Shown in pieces: positions 8,069 to 17,689 of a stretch of 64,000 nt of DNA. Each line of letters opens with the position of its first letter. Position 1 is the stretch's first letter. The stretch is from Streptomyces katrae (GTDB lineage: Bacteria; Actinomycetota; Actinomycetes; Streptomycetales; Streptomycetaceae): assembly GCF_000717655.1 (NCBI RefSeq), contig NZ_JNZY01000010.1, forward strand, positions 496,001-560,000. The letters run 5' to 3'. Position numbers and translations under genes: made by a program. Below the pieces are notes generated by a model. That model was not told where the DNA came from and did no database searches. It saw nothing but the letters and a program-made list of their open reading frames with translations.

Positions 8069-9454
8069 TCAGCCGTGCCATTGGCGGTCGTGCAGCCGGT
8101 GGGCCTCGGTCAGGCCGTCGCGGAAGAACCGCTCGTAGTAGGCGGTCTCGACGTGGTGGGCCTGCAGCCAGACTCCAGGGACGTGGATCGTGTCGCAGTG
8201 CGCGGGGAACCGTCCGTGGGTCTCGTAGATGTACGTGCAGATGTCGCGCGTGCAGGCGACGACGTCGGCCGAGTAGTTGCTGGCCTCGCGCAGGTACCGG
8301 ACACCGAACTCGCCCCGGTAGATGCGCTCGAACAAGCCCTCGTCGGTGTAGATGCCCTGCGGCCCGAACTTGTCCGCCACGACGGCGTCGACGGCGTCGT
8401 TCATCGTGGCGTAGTTCGGCGGGCACATCGCCTTGATCAGGTGCTCCCCGTCGTGGCGCAGGCCGACGGTGGTCGCCCGCAGCGCGGAATGGCGCGGCAG
8501 CGGCACCTGCCAGCGCAGGAGGTCGGCCGGCCGCCACCGGGGCGTGGTCCAGTCGAAGCCGAGCATCGGACCGTACGTGGGACGGAACTTGGGGTCGCCC
8601 AGCATGATCGGCGGGGCGAGCGAGGCGTGGATCCATGCCCCGAGCCCCATGGCGTCGGCGGTGAGCATGAGGTTCTGCAGCAGCAGGTCGGCCTCGATCT
8701 GCGTGCGCATCGCCCAGATCGCGCCCAGCGGGAGTTTGATGTCCTTGTTCAGGAACCCCGACTTGACCCACTTGGCCACGCCCGCCGAGCGGTAGAGGTT
8801 CCGGTCGTCGACGATGGCCGGCCGTGCGCCCTCGGGCTGCGTGAGCAGGTACATCATGCCGTTGATGTACTGCCGCGACAGGTCCACCACCGGGAACAGG
8901 ATGGTGGTGCCCGGGAGGTTCGAGAGGAACCGGTTGGAGTCGAGGTAGGCGGGGAAGTCGCGCTTCCCGTCCGGTACGTCGATGCGGTGGTCCAGCAGCT
9001 GCACCTTCGCCTGGGCGGCGCGCGAGCACAGGGTCTCCGCGTCGAAGGTGGCCGGTGAGCCGTCGGCGGGGGGAGGCAGCTTGCGCAGGAAGTAGGTGCC
9101 GGTGTCGTTGATCAGGAAGAAGTGGGTGCCCTGGGCGTTGTCGGGGCTGCCCGCGGTCCGTCCGGCCATGTTGAGGTTCGGCTTGGCCATGATCGGTTTG
9201 CGGTCGCGGGGATCGGCGAAGGGGCGGTCCGGCATGGTGAGGCCGGTGCACCCCGTCATGGAGATGAGAATTGCCTCCTCGAGCTCCGTCAGCGGTGCGC
9301 GTGCCTCGGTGGAGGACCAGCTCATCGAGCCGGCTTCGACGGAGCTTCCGCGGCTGACGCGGTGGGTGCGGCGGCGCCAGATCGATGTGATCAGCGGGCG
9401 GTTCAAGAGGGCGTCGAGCCCGGTGTGGCGGTGCGTGTTCGTCAGGTCTGTCAT
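8069..9454 (-). CDS. Nitroreductase-fold protein (putative)
   Basis: A 461-residue protein that I assign only tentatively. RRRTHRVSRG near residue 28 recalls the FMN-phosphate-contacting Arg/Ser start of nitroreductases. LQNLMLTADAMGLGAW near the middle is the characteristic central helix of that fold, and the segment between is much longer than in ordinary nitroreductases. There is no signal peptide. It lies 39 bases downstream of a ThDP-dependent enzyme gene on the same strand, so the two form an operon. The pairing suggests a flavin-dependent oxidation or reduction of the product of the ThDP enzyme (inference). Confidence 0.55.
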   Translation of the reverse strand: MTDLTNTHRHTGLDALLNRPLITSIWRRRTHRVSRGSSVEAGSMSWSSTEARAPLTELEEAILISMTGCTGLTMPDRPFADPRDRKPIMAKPNLNMAGRTAGSPDNAQGTHFFLINDTGTYFLRKLPPPADGSPATFDAETLCSRAAQAKVQLLDHRIDVPDGKRDFPAYLDSNRFLSNLPGTTILFPVVDLSRQYINGMMYLLTQPEGARPAIVDDRNLYRSAGVAKWVKSGFLNKDIKLPLGAIWAMRTQIEADLLLQNLMLTADAMGLGAWIHASLAPPIMLGDPKFRPTYGPMLGFDWTTPRWRPADLLRWQVPLPRHSALRATTVGLRHDGEHLIKAMCPPNYATMNDAVDAVVADKFGPQGIYTDEGLFERIYRGEFGVRYLREASNYSADVVACTRDICTYIYETHGRFPAHCDTIHVPGVWLQAHHVETAYYERFFRDGLTEAHRLHDRQWHG

Positions 9455-9493
9455 GCTCCTGCCCCTTTCGGTGGCAGCCGAGCCGGCCGGCGG

Positions 9494-11200
9494 TCAGTCG
9501 CGCAGACGTGCTTCGATGGTCTCGACGAGACCGGCGATGACGCCGTCCGGTGAGGGGCTGTAGTGCGGGACGGCCCACCGCGTGATCCTGGCGTCGATGA
9601 CGGTGGGCCGGCCGGAGGTCAGCGCCGCACGGAACGCCTTCTCGAACTCCTCCAGCGTCTCGACGCGGTAGCCGTCGGCGCCGCACGCCTGCGCGTAGGC
9701 GGCGAAGTCCGGGTTCTGGAACTCGACCAGCCCCGTCTCCCCGTAGGTGGTGAGCTGGAAGAGTTTGATCAGCTTGAACTCCCGGTCGTCGAAGATGACC
9801 CAGATGACGGGGATCTCGTTCTCGACGGCCGTCATCAGCTCGAACCCGGACAGCGAGTAGCATCCGTCGCCGCAGCCGACGACGACCGTCCGCTCCGGGT
9901 GCGCGACCTTCAGGCCGATGGCGCCGTTGACATGGCCGGCCATCGGTCCGAACGAACCGGCCTTGCGGAAGTTCTGTCCCTCTTCGAGCTCCACGTAGTA
10001 GCCGAGCCAGGCCAGGTGCGCGCCCGCGTCGGCGAGCAGGACGGCTTGTGGCGGCAGCATCCGGCCGATCGCCTGGGCGAGCTCTCCGGGGTGGATGTGC
10101 CCCGTCAGGTGGGTGATGTGCCGGGCCTCGTAGTCCCGGCCGTCGACCTCGGCCCTCGGGACCTCGCCGACCTTCTTCTCCAGCGCCTCGACGAGCGCCG
10201 CCACCGCCAGGCGCGCGTCGGACAGCAGAGTGTGGTCGGGCCGGTAGGCCTTGTGGAACTCGGCCTCGGAGATGTTGACATGGATGAGCACCTTGTTGTC
10301 GAAGAGGTCCTCGCGGTAGTTGAACGTGGCGTGCTGGTTGAGCGAGTTGCCGATGCACAGCACGACGTCCGCCTCACGGAAGGCCTTCCACGCACTCGAG
10401 TGGCCGCTGTCGGCGAAGACGCCGACCGAGAGCGGATGCCCCTCGGACACGATGCCCTTGCCGTCCAGCGTGGTCAGCAGCGGAATCTGGAACCGCTCGA
10501 TCAGCCGTTTGACCTCCGCTCCCGCTCCGCTGCGGACGGCGCCGAAGCCCACGAGGGCCACGATCCGTTTCCGCCCGGTGAGGGCGTCCGCCAGCACCGA
10601 GGCGATCTCCTCCACGAGGGCCGGATCGGGTACGACCGGCTTGACGTCGAGCCGGATGTGCCGGAAGTCCGTGACCTCGATGCCGTGCTCGGTGAGGTTC
10701 TCGGGTACGTGGATGTGGACCGGCCCCGGCCGCCCCTCGAACGCGGTGTTGACCGCCTCCTCGAGGACGTCGCATGTGTCGGCGGCATCCGTGAGCAGGA
10801 AGGACTTCTTCGTCGTCGCCGCGAACATGGCCCGGGAGTCGGGCGTGCGGTTCAGGCCCGAGGTCTCGTTGAGCGAGCCCCACCCCTGCCATTTCATCGA
10901 GGCGTAACCGGAGACGGCGAGGACCGGGTAGGAGTCGGACATCGCCACGGCCAGTCCGGAGAACAGGTTGAACGCACCGGGCCCGGCCGTCGCGAAACAG
11001 AAGCCCAGCCGGTTCGTGTACATCGCGTAGCCGCAGGCCATGAAGGACGCGGCCTGCTCGTGCCGCGTGATGACCGGCCGGATCTGCTGCGAATGCTTCA
11101 GCGCCAGCATCAGGCCGGCGGCGTTCTCGCCGGCCCCGCCGAATGCGGCCTGGACCCCGATGCCCTCCAGCCCCTTGACGATGGCCTCGTAGACTCTCAT
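9494..11200 (-). CDS. Thiamine-diphosphate-dependent enzyme (acetolactate-synthase-like)
   Basis: A 568-residue three-domain ThDP enzyme. The N-terminal domain has the catalytic Glu in TRHEQAASFMA and the ATAGPG turn. The middle domain is present, and the C-terminal domain carries the cofactor motif starting CGDGCYSLSGFEL and ending in VIFDD. The family decarboxylates 2-oxoacids and ligates or releases the resulting carbanion. No small regulatory subunit gene follows, so it is probably not the housekeeping acetolactate synthase. ATG 11200 has GGGAG 7 bases upstream. It is the first gene of an operon with the nitroreductase-fold protein and is divergent from the catalase-like/peroxidase fusion. 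The substrate is unknown. Confidence 0.85.
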   Translation of the reverse strand: MRVYEAIVKGLEGIGVQAAFGGAGENAAGLMLALKHSQQIRPVITRHEQAASFMACGYAMYTNRLGFCFATAGPGAFNLFSGLAVAMSDSYPVLAVSGYASMKWQGWGSLNETSGLNRTPDSRAMFAATTKKSFLLTDAADTCDVLEEAVNTAFEGRPGPVHIHVPENLTEHGIEVTDFRHIRLDVKPVVPDPALVEEIASVLADALTGRKRIVALVGFGAVRSGAGAEVKRLIERFQIPLLTTLDGKGIVSEGHPLSVGVFADSGHSSAWKAFREADVVLCIGNSLNQHATFNYREDLFDNKVLIHVNISEAEFHKAYRPDHTLLSDARLAVAALVEALEKKVGEVPRAEVDGRDYEARHITHLTGHIHPGELAQAIGRMLPPQAVLLADAGAHLAWLGYYVELEEGQNFRKAGSFGPMAGHVNGAIGLKVAHPERTVVVGCGDGCYSLSGFELMTAVENEIPVIWVIFDDREFKLIKLFQLTTYGETGLVEFQNPDFAAYAQACGADGYRVETLEEFEKAFRAALTSGRPTVIDARITRWAVPHYSPSPDGVIAGLVETIEARLRD

Positions 11201-11495
11201 CGGCACTCCCTCAATCCGTGCCCTGCCGCATCGGGCGAGGACGACGATCCGATGGCGTGCTGTGCCGTCATCCTGCCTGCCAGTCTCCCCGGGCAGACCC
11301 GTTCGGGCTGACCGCACGGGTCCGTTCGGGTGAACGGGCCTGTGAGCAGGAACGCAGCACGGCGGTCGACCCGCGACCCCGATGTACCCGTCTGCATTGC
11401 TCCGCGCGACGTAGCCCCGCCCGTGGGTCAGAGTTGCTGCGTGTGACGAAGATGCCCGCAGCCACCGTCACGGGCAGCCGTTCGAAGGGGCACAG
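11201..11495. promoter_or_regulatory. Divergent intergenic region with a small inverted repeat
   Basis: 295 bases between the ThDP enzyme (minus) and the heme-peroxidase fusion (plus). It contains CCGTTC, GGGT, GAACGG (11322-11337), a 6-bp inverted repeat, and a nearby related copy CCGTTCGGG at 11299-11307. These could be operator half-sites. I see no gene in the stretch. Confidence 0.35.
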
Positions 11496-14360
11496 ATGCA
11501 CGACATCGGGCAGTACGAGCGCTACGTGGGCGGCGACCCCGAAGCGGAACGCATCGTCTTCGAGCGGCTCGCCCGTGAGCTCATGCGGGTCCAGCTCAAG
11601 GCCAGGAAGCGCAGCGGCGCGGCGGGCATCGAGCGGGCGTTCCACGCGAAGGCCGTCCTCGGCGTGGAGAACGCCCGGCTGGCGTTCGTCCGGGACCTGC
11701 CGCAGGACCTGCAAACCGGCTTCGCGAGACCTGCGGCCGAATACCCGGTGACCGTCCGGCTGTCCAATGCGAACGGCGCCCGCATGCCCGACCACGCCCC
11801 CGACCTGCGGGGAGCAGCACTGCGCATCGAGGTGGGGCCGGAGGAGGCCCACGACCTCCTCATGACGAGCTTCCCGGTCTCCCATGCGCGCAACGCACGC
11901 GAGTTCGTCGAATTCGCGAAGGCCATGGCAGGTGCCGATACGACGCTCCGCAAGGCATCCGCACTGTTCCTCACCCTGCCCCTCGCGGTCGGCTGGTCCA
12001 CGGCGGCGCGCATGCGGCGCAACGTACGCGCCGGAACGAGCCGCACCGTACGCAGCCTTGCGCTGGAGACGTACTGGAGCCGCGGCGCCATCCTGTGGGG
12101 CGATCAGGGGCCCGTGCGCTACCAGTTGCGCCCCGCCGCGAACGCGTCCCCGGCCCCGGACCCCTCCCGTACCGACCCCGACCACCTGCACCACGAGCTG
12201 GCACAGCGCCTGAAGAAGGCGGACGTCGTCTTCGAGCTGTGCGTCCAGCGCTACGTGGACGCCCGTCGGACGCCCATCGAGGACGGTGCGGCCGAGTGGA
12301 CGGAGGAGGATGCGCCCGTCGTCCCGGTCGCGACGCTGACGATCCCGCGCCAGGACATCGACAGCGCACAGGCGCGGGCCGCCGCGGTGCGGGTCGACCA
12401 GCTGGTCTTCAACCCGTGGAACACGACGGAGGAGTTCCGGCCCCTGGGCAACCTCAACCGTGCCCGCAAGGCGGCCTACGAAGCCAGCAGCGCCCACCGC
12501 CTGGGCCACCGCTTCGTCACCACCGAGCCGCACCGCAACGCAGTGCTGGGCGTGCCGCTCGACGCCGCATTCCAGGCCCTCAACCGGTTCGTACCCTGGC
12601 ATCGGCTGCCCACCCGGCTCGGCCTGCTCAACCTCGTCACGCTGCGGCAGGCGCTGCGCCGGTACAACCTCATCGACACCGAGATCCACGAGGCTCCGCC
12701 CAAGGCCCAGCCGGTGCCGGCGCCCGTCGACGAGCAGATGCGGACCGCGCGCAGCTACGACGGCACCTACAACGACCTGTCCGCGCCGAAGATGGGGGCC
12801 GTCGGATCGCCCTTCGGCCGCAACCTCCCACCCGTCTACCGGCCCGACCTGTTCGACACCCCCAACCCGGTCACCGTCAGCAGGGAGCTGCTGCAGCGCG
12901 ATGCGTTCATCCCCGCGCGGTCGCTGAACATCCTGGCCGCCGCGTGGATCCAGTTCCAGGTGCACGACTGGGTCAACCACAAGCGCTACCCGACCGGTAC
13001 GAAGAGCGTCGAGGTGCCGCTCCCGCCCGGTGTCACCTGGAGCAACACCCCAGGCGGTCGGCCCGAAACCGTGATGCGCTTCGCCGAGAACGAGAGCCTG
13101 ACCGCCGCAGACGGCGCAGCTCCGCCCATCCTGTTCGGCAACTCGGCCTCGCACTGGTGGGACGGCTCGGAGGTCTACGGCGGCACCAAGGACGCCGGAA
13201 CGTCCCTGCGCGAGCCGGACGGCGGGGCCGGGCTGCGCCTGGAGGACGGGCACCTGCCGTTCAGCCCGAACGGCTTCCCCCTCACCGGCTTTGCGGAGAG
13301 CTGGTGGCTCGGCCTGAGCGCCATGCACACGCTGTTCGCCCGGGAGCACAACGCGGTGTGCGAGGCGCTGCGGCAGGAGTACCCGCGGCTGGACGAGGAC
13401 CGTATCTACCACACGGCACGGCTCGTCGTCTCCGCTCTCATCGCCAAGATCCACACGGTCGAGTGGACCCCCGCGATCCTCGCCACCGAGGCGATCGACA
13501 TCGGGCTGAAGACCAACTGGCAGGGACCGCCGAAGAACTGGCTCACACAGCTGGGGCTGTGGCTGTTCGAGGCGCACTCGCTGACCGGTATCCCGAAGAC
13601 CCTGCCGGACCACCACGCCGCGCCGTACTCCCTCACCGAGGACTTCGTCACCGTCTACCGCATGCACCCCCTGCTGCCGGACGACTTCGAGATCGTGGAC
13701 CACCGGCTCGGCCGGAGGCTCGACACCCTCGGGTTCAACGACCTGCAGGGCACCGCGGCGGAACCGCTCATCCGCAAGACCGGTCTGGCCAACTCGCTGT
13801 ACTCACTCGGCATCGCCCATCCCGGCGCGATCACCCTGCACAACTACCCCCGCGCCCTCCAGGCGTTCGAGCGGGACGGCGAGGTGATCGACCTGTCCGT
13901 GGTCGACCTGGTGCGCACCCGGCGGCGCGGTGTGCCGCGGTACAACGACTTCCGGGCCGGACTCCACAAGCCGCGCTTGCGCCGCTTCGAGGACCTCTCC
14001 TGCGACCCGGACACGGTCGCGCGGCTGAAGGGGGTCTACCGTGACGTGGACCAGATCGACACCATGGTGGGGCTGTTCGCCGAGAATCCGCCCCAGGGCT
14101 TCGGCTTCAGCGACACGGCCTTCCGCATCTTCATCCTGATGGCCAGCCGGCGGCTGCAGAGCGACCGCTTCCTCACGGTCGACTTCCGGCCCGAGGTCTA
14201 CACGCCGCTGGGCATGGACTGGATCGAACGCAACGGCATGACGAGCATCGTCCTACGGCACTGCCCCGAGCTGGCGGGCCTGCTGCCGCGGACGGCGAGC
14301 GCCTTCGCACCCTGGCGCCCGGCCCCGGTACGCGGCCCCTCCGACGGAGGCCGCGGCTGA
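11496..14360 (+). CDS. Catalase-like domain fused to COX/alpha-dioxygenase-like heme peroxidase
   Basis: A 954-residue fusion. Residues ~40-350 resemble catalase-like domains: FHAK with a distal-type His50, the core pattern VRLSNANG...DLRGAALR, and [20 protein letters not shown]. The catalase active-site Asn is not obvious; [11 protein letters not shown] sits in its place. Residues ~380-945 belong to the animal-heme-peroxidase/cyclooxygenase superfamily, with distal His490 in QVHDW and the pair Tyr721/His724 in [10 protein letters not shown]. That pair matches the radical Tyr and proximal His of plant alpha-dioxygenases and COX. Predicted role: fatty-acid oxygenation to a hydroperoxide, perhaps processed by the catalase-like half (inference). 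No signal peptide. The 2H phosphoesterase gene starts 11 bases downstream. Confidence 0.82.
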   Translation: MHDIGQYERYVGGDPEAERIVFERLARELMRVQLKARKRSGAAGIERAFHAKAVLGVENARLAFVRDLPQDLQTGFARPAAEYPVTVRLSNANGARMPDHAPDLRGAALRIEVGPEEAHDLLMTSFPVSHARNAREFVEFAKAMAGADTTLRKASALFLTLPLAVGWSTAARMRRNVRAGTSRTVRSLALETYWSRGAILWGDQGPVRYQLRPAANASPAPDPSRTDPDHLHHELAQRLKKADVVFELCVQRYVDARRTPIEDGAAEWTEEDAPVVPVATLTIPRQDIDSAQARAAAVRVDQLVFNPWNTTEEFRPLGNLNRARKAAYEASSAHRLGHRFVTTEPHRNAVLGVPLDAAFQALNRFVPWHRLPTRLGLLNLVTLRQALRRYNLIDTEIHEAPPKAQPVPAPVDEQMRTARSYDGTYNDLSAPKMGAVGSPFGRNLPPVYRPDLFDTPNPVTVSRELLQRDAFIPARSLNILAAAWIQFQVHDWVNHKRYPTGTKSVEVPLPPGVTWSNTPGGRPETVMRFAENESLTAADGAAPPILFGNSASHWWDGSEVYGGTKDAGTSLREPDGGAGLRLEDGHLPFSPNGFPLTGFAESWWLGLSAMHTLFAREHNAVCEALRQEYPRLDEDRIYHTARLVVSALIAKIHTVEWTPAILATEAIDIGLKTNWQGPPKNWLTQLGLWLFEAHSLTGIPKTLPDHHAAPYSLTEDFVTVYRMHPLLPDDFEIVDHRLGRRLDTLGFNDLQGTAAEPLIRKTGLANSLYSLGIAHPGAITLHNYPRALQAFERDGEVIDLSVVDLVRTRRRGVPRYNDFRAGLHKPRLRRFEDLSCDPDTVARLKGVYRDVDQIDTMVGLFAENPPQGFGFSDTAFRIFILMASRRLQSDRFLTVDFRPEVYTPLGMDWIERNGMTSIVLRHCPELAGLLPRTASAFAPWRPAPVRGPSDGGRG

Positions 14361-14371
14361 TCAGCGCATCG

Positions 14372-14989
14372 ATGGAGGTGCCCCCCACACCACGGACCGC
14401 CGTGGTGTGGCTGCCCCCGGCCGGGGCGTGGCCCGTCATCCAGAGCATCCGTGAGGTGCACGACCCCCAGATCCGCCGCTGGCCGCCCCATGTCAACCTG
14501 GTCTTCGGCTTCGTCCCGGAGGCCGACTTTCCGGCGGCGGCCCCACTGCTGGCCGCGGCCGCCGCGGAGACGGAGCCGTTCGCGATCCGGCTGAGCGGGG
14601 TGCGTACCTTCCGGCACCGGGCCTACGCCACCGTGTGGCTCGATCCGGCCGCGGCCGGCCTCGCGCCCTGGACGGCGCTCCAGGAGGCCCTGACGGGGCC
14701 GTTCCCACTGTGCGGCGGGCGATTCCCGACCTTCACGCCGCACCTGTCACTGGGCCGCACCCATGAGCCTCGGCGTCTGGCCGAGGAATGCGCTGCCCGG
14801 CTGGGCAGCATGCCGGCCCGGGTCGAGGAGATCGTGATGCTCTCCCGCCGCGGCGACGAGCCCATGCGGCCCCGCGTCACGATCGCCCTGGGAACGGGCG
14901 CAGTCCACTGGCACTCCGAGTCCGGCTCCCCGGCGCAGCCCGATCCCTCGGGGCAGACTCCCCGGCCCGGGGAGGGAACGTTCCGGTGA
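14372..14989 (+). CDS. 2H phosphoesterase (2'-5' RNA ligase-like) family protein
   Basis: A 205-residue protein with the two His motifs of the 2H phosphoesterase superfamily: PHVNLVF (~residue 40) and PHLSLGR (~residue 128). Members act on 2',3'-cyclic phosphates or 2'-5' links in RNA or nucleotides in the cytoplasm. The first motif has Asn instead of the usual Ser/Thr, so activity may be altered. The C-terminal ~35 residues are Pro/Gly-rich and probably disordered. The gene starts 11 bases after the peroxidase fusion and is probably co-transcribed with it. It converges on the trypco1-like gene with a 9-base gap. Confidence 0.75.
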   Translation: MEVPPTPRTAVVWLPPAGAWPVIQSIREVHDPQIRRWPPHVNLVFGFVPEADFPAAAPLLAAAAAETEPFAIRLSGVRTFRHRAYATVWLDPAAAGLAPWTALQEALTGPFPLCGGRFPTFTPHLSLGRTHEPRRLAEECAARLGSMPARVEEIVMLSRRGDEPMRPRVTIALGTGAVHWHSESGSPAQPDPSGQTPRPGEGTFR

Positions 14990-14998
14990 GCGTGCCGG

Positions 14999-15328
14999 TC
15001 ACTTCGTGGAGGACGGGCCCTTGTTCGTCCACTGGACCGTCACCTTCACGTGGCAGTTGGCGCCGGTCCTGGTGATCACGGCCCCGGCCCTGACCGCGAG
15101 GTCGACGCCGAACTCGACGGTGATCGCATCGGGGCGGGCCTTGCGCAGCTGCTCCAGGGTGGCGCGCGCCGCCTCCGTGATCGGCTCCAGGGCCTCCTGC
15201 AGGCTGCCCGGCAGATCGTGAAGGGCATCGCTGAGGCGACCGGCCTTCACCGGTCCCGCCCAGGCGGCCGGCCCCTCGATCAGAAGGCTGCCACCGCCGT
15301 CCAACGGAATCCGAGCCAGAGGTGCCAA
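14999..15328 (-). CDS. Trypsin-co-occurring domain 1 (trypco1, CU044_2847-like) protein
   Basis: A 109-residue protein. It begins with a beta strand (ARIPLDGGGSLLIEG), has a long helix ending TLEQLRKA, and then the signature strand DAITVEFGVDLAVRAGAVI and closing strands HVKVTVQW. This matches the small CU044_2847/trypco1 family, which comparative genomics finds next to trypsin-like effectors in actinobacteria. The start is a TTG at 15328 preceded by GGAGGAGGAG, a very strong ribosome site that decides the start; no ATG fits the family N-terminus. It is divergent from the trypsin-hydrolase fusion, separated by 213 bases. Biochemical function is unknown. Confidence 0.8.
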   Translation of the reverse strand: MAPLARIPLDGGGSLLIEGPAAWAGPVKAGRLSDALHDLPGSLQEALEPITEAARATLEQLRKARPDAITVEFGVDLAVRAGAVITRTGANCHVKVTVQWTNKGPSSTK

Positions 15329-15541
15329 GACTCCTCCTCCGCCTGCTGCGCGGCTGCGGACTGCCTGCCGTGGGGTTTCGGCCAGCATGGCCGGCTGCCG
15401 GCACGTGCCGCATCCGGGGTGGGCCGTACGCATGAGACGCCTTCCGGTCCGACGACTCAAGTGGCCCCGTACTTGTTGCGGGCGCGGTCCCACGGCTGCT
15501 CCCTGGTAGGAGACCTCTTCGACGACGGAACGGTGGATCCC

Positions 15542-17671
15542 ATGTCCGAGCTGGCGGAGCTGGACGAAGCACGCGAGGCGCTCGAACGGCAGCAGGCTGC
15601 GGCGAGCCGGCGCTACCGCGACGCGACCAGCACGCGCCGGACCGTGGAGGAGCGACAGGCCGAGGGGACGCGATTCCCGGACTCGGCCGAGCACGTGGCC
15701 GCCCGGGCCGGCAGGCTCATCGACAGAGGCGGGGTCCCGGCCTCGGCCTTGGTGGACGGCGTTCGCGCGGCGGCGCTCACGGAGGCCGGCGCCAACGAGC
15801 GCATCATCAACATCGCCAACGAGTCCCAGCCGTGGAGCTTCCTGCCGCGGGGTGCCCGCGCCGCCGCCACCGTCGCCCGGATCTCCGTCCGCACCGAGGG
15901 CCGTGAGCAGCCGCACGGCACCGGTTTCATGGTCTCTCCCCGTTTGCTGATGACCAATCAGCACGTCCTGCTGGACGAGGCGTTCAGCCGGCGCTGCTTC
16001 GTCGAGTTCAACGTCCAGAACACCGTCGACAACACCCCGGACGCGGCCGTCCGCTTCGCACTCGATCCTGCGGCCTTCTTCGTCATGGACAAGCACCTCG
16101 ACTTCGCGCTGGTGGCGGTCGCCCCGGCAGCCGACGGCCGCCTCCCGGGTGAAGTCTTCGGCTGGAACCGGCTCAGCGTCCAGCAGGGCAAGGTGCTTCT
16201 GGGCGAACGGGTCAACGTCATCGGCCACCCGGGGGGCCGGTTCAAGGAGGTCGCGTTCAGGGACAACACGGTCCAGGACCGGCTCCCCGAGTTCCTCCAC
16301 TACACGACCGACACCGAGCGCGGAAACTCCGGATCACCGGTCTTCAACGACCAGTGGGAGGTCGTGGCCCTCCACCACAGCGGCGTGGCGAGGGAGGACG
16401 CCCAAGGCAACAGGCTGCTCAAGAACGGCGGCATCGCACGCCCCGGCGACCCCGACGACGCCATCGACTACATCGCGAACGAGGGCGCGCGCGTCAGCTC
16501 GATCCTCAAACATCTCGCCACGCTGCAGCCGGAACCCGAACAGCGCGCGTTGCTCGCCGAGATGGGCCCGGAGTCCGGCCTCCAGCAAGGCCCCGCCGCC
16601 GCGGCGCCCGCCTCCGCTCCGGTCCCCGGTCCGATCTCCGCCCCGATCCCGGCCCCGATCCCGGCCCCGTCCCCGCTCCCCGCCGCGGGCTCGGGCTCCC
16701 CGCACGAAGCCGCCGGCCCGGCCGGAACCGCGGTGATCCGCAGCGGCCTGCCCGCCCGCGGCACTCCCGCCGTCGGCGGACGGCACCTGGTCTTCCTCCA
16801 CGGCCGCAGCCAGCACGAGCACGAACCCGAGGAGCTGCGCCGTGGCTGGACGGCAGGCCTGAACCACGGACTCACCCGCGCCGGCCTCCCCACCGTCGAC
16901 CCGGCGGACGTGTGGTTCCCCTTCTACGCAGACCGGATCGTCGAGGCCATCAGGCGAAGGGAGGGCGACGGAAGCCGCGAGGCCGTCCCGGCCTCCGGCC
17001 CGTTCGAGGAGCTGAGCGGCCACTCGGCAGCCGAGGCCTTCGCCGCGGAGTCGACGACGGGCATGTACGAGCAGCTCCTCCTGCAGGCGGCGGCGAAAGC
17101 GGGCATGCCGCAGGACGGCGGTACGGCCGGCGAAAGCATCGGGAGCGCACTGGCCGGACGACTTCGCCGGGCGGTGAGCTGGCTCGTCGCCACGACCGAC
17201 ATGGACGCGCTGGCCATCGCCACCCGGTTCCGCGACGTCGACGCGTACCTGGACGACCGGTCCGTCCGTGACGCAGTCCTGACCAGTGTGCTCGACACCC
17301 TGCCGCCCTCCGGTGAAATCGTCCTCGTCACCCACAGCCTCGGCACGGTCGTCGGGATGGACCTCGTCCACCGGCTCCCGGAGGGGCTGGAGGTTTCACT
17401 GCTCGTCAGCACCGGCAGCCCTCTCGGTATGGACACGGTGTACAGCCGGCTGCTGCCTCCCGGACCCAACCTGTCGGCCCGAGTGCGCCGTTGGATCAAT
17501 GCCTGGTGTCCCACCGACACGGTCGCCCTCGGCTGTCCGCTGGGGGAGACCTGGGGCAAGCTCACCGACATGGCCGTGGAGAACGCCAACGGCCGGGCGC
17601 ACAGCATCGAGGAGTACCTCGCCCACGCCGAGGTCGCCGCGGAGATCGGGCACGGGATCAGCCGTACGTGA
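15542..17671 (+). CDS. Trypsin-like protease fused to an alpha/beta hydrolase (conflict effector)
   Basis: A 709-residue fusion. Residues ~90-340 are a trypsin-like serine protease with His141 (TNQHVLL), Asp187 (LDFALVAV) and Ser263 (ERGNSGSPV), a complete triad. A Pro/Ala-rich linker (~360-400) of repeated PAPI units leads to an alpha/beta hydrolase domain with LVFLHGRSQHEHE and nucleophile Ser599 in VTHSLGTVVG. There is no signal peptide, so it should be cytoplasmic. Trypsin effectors next to trypco1-type proteins are a recognised arrangement in predicted conflict systems. The hydrolase half may act as a second toxic domain, for example on lipids (inference). ATG 15542 was chosen on domain start; its ribosome site is weak. 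Confidence 0.82.
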   Translation: MSELAELDEAREALERQQAAASRRYRDATSTRRTVEERQAEGTRFPDSAEHVAARAGRLIDRGGVPASALVDGVRAAALTEAGANERIINIANESQPWSFLPRGARAAATVARISVRTEGREQPHGTGFMVSPRLLMTNQHVLLDEAFSRRCFVEFNVQNTVDNTPDAAVRFALDPAAFFVMDKHLDFALVAVAPAADGRLPGEVFGWNRLSVQQGKVLLGERVNVIGHPGGRFKEVAFRDNTVQDRLPEFLHYTTDTERGNSGSPVFNDQWEVVALHHSGVAREDAQGNRLLKNGGIARPGDPDDAIDYIANEGARVSSILKHLATLQPEPEQRALLAEMGPESGLQQGPAAAAPASAPVPGPISAPIPAPIPAPSPLPAAGSGSPHEAAGPAGTAVIRSGLPARGTPAVGGRHLVFLHGRSQHEHEPEELRRGWTAGLNHGLTRAGLPTVDPADVWFPFYADRIVEAIRRREGDGSREAVPASGPFEELSGHSAAEAFAAESTTGMYEQLLLQAAAKAGMPQDGGTAGESIGSALAGRLRRAVSWLVATTDMDALAIATRFRDVDAYLDDRSVRDAVLTSVLDTLPPSGEIVLVTHSLGTVVGMDLVHRLPEGLEVSLLVSTGSPLGMDTVYSRLLPPGPNLSARVRRWINAWCPTDTVALGCPLGETWGKLTDMAVENANGRAHSIEEYLAHAEVAAEIGHGISRT

Positions 17672-17689
17672 GTGAGGAGCCCGGCCAGG

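Noticed and set aside
9494..11200. Housekeeping acetolactate synthase (branched-chain amino acid pathway)
   Set aside because: No small subunit or ketol-acid reductoisomerase gene follows, and the partner gene is a nitroreductase-fold protein.
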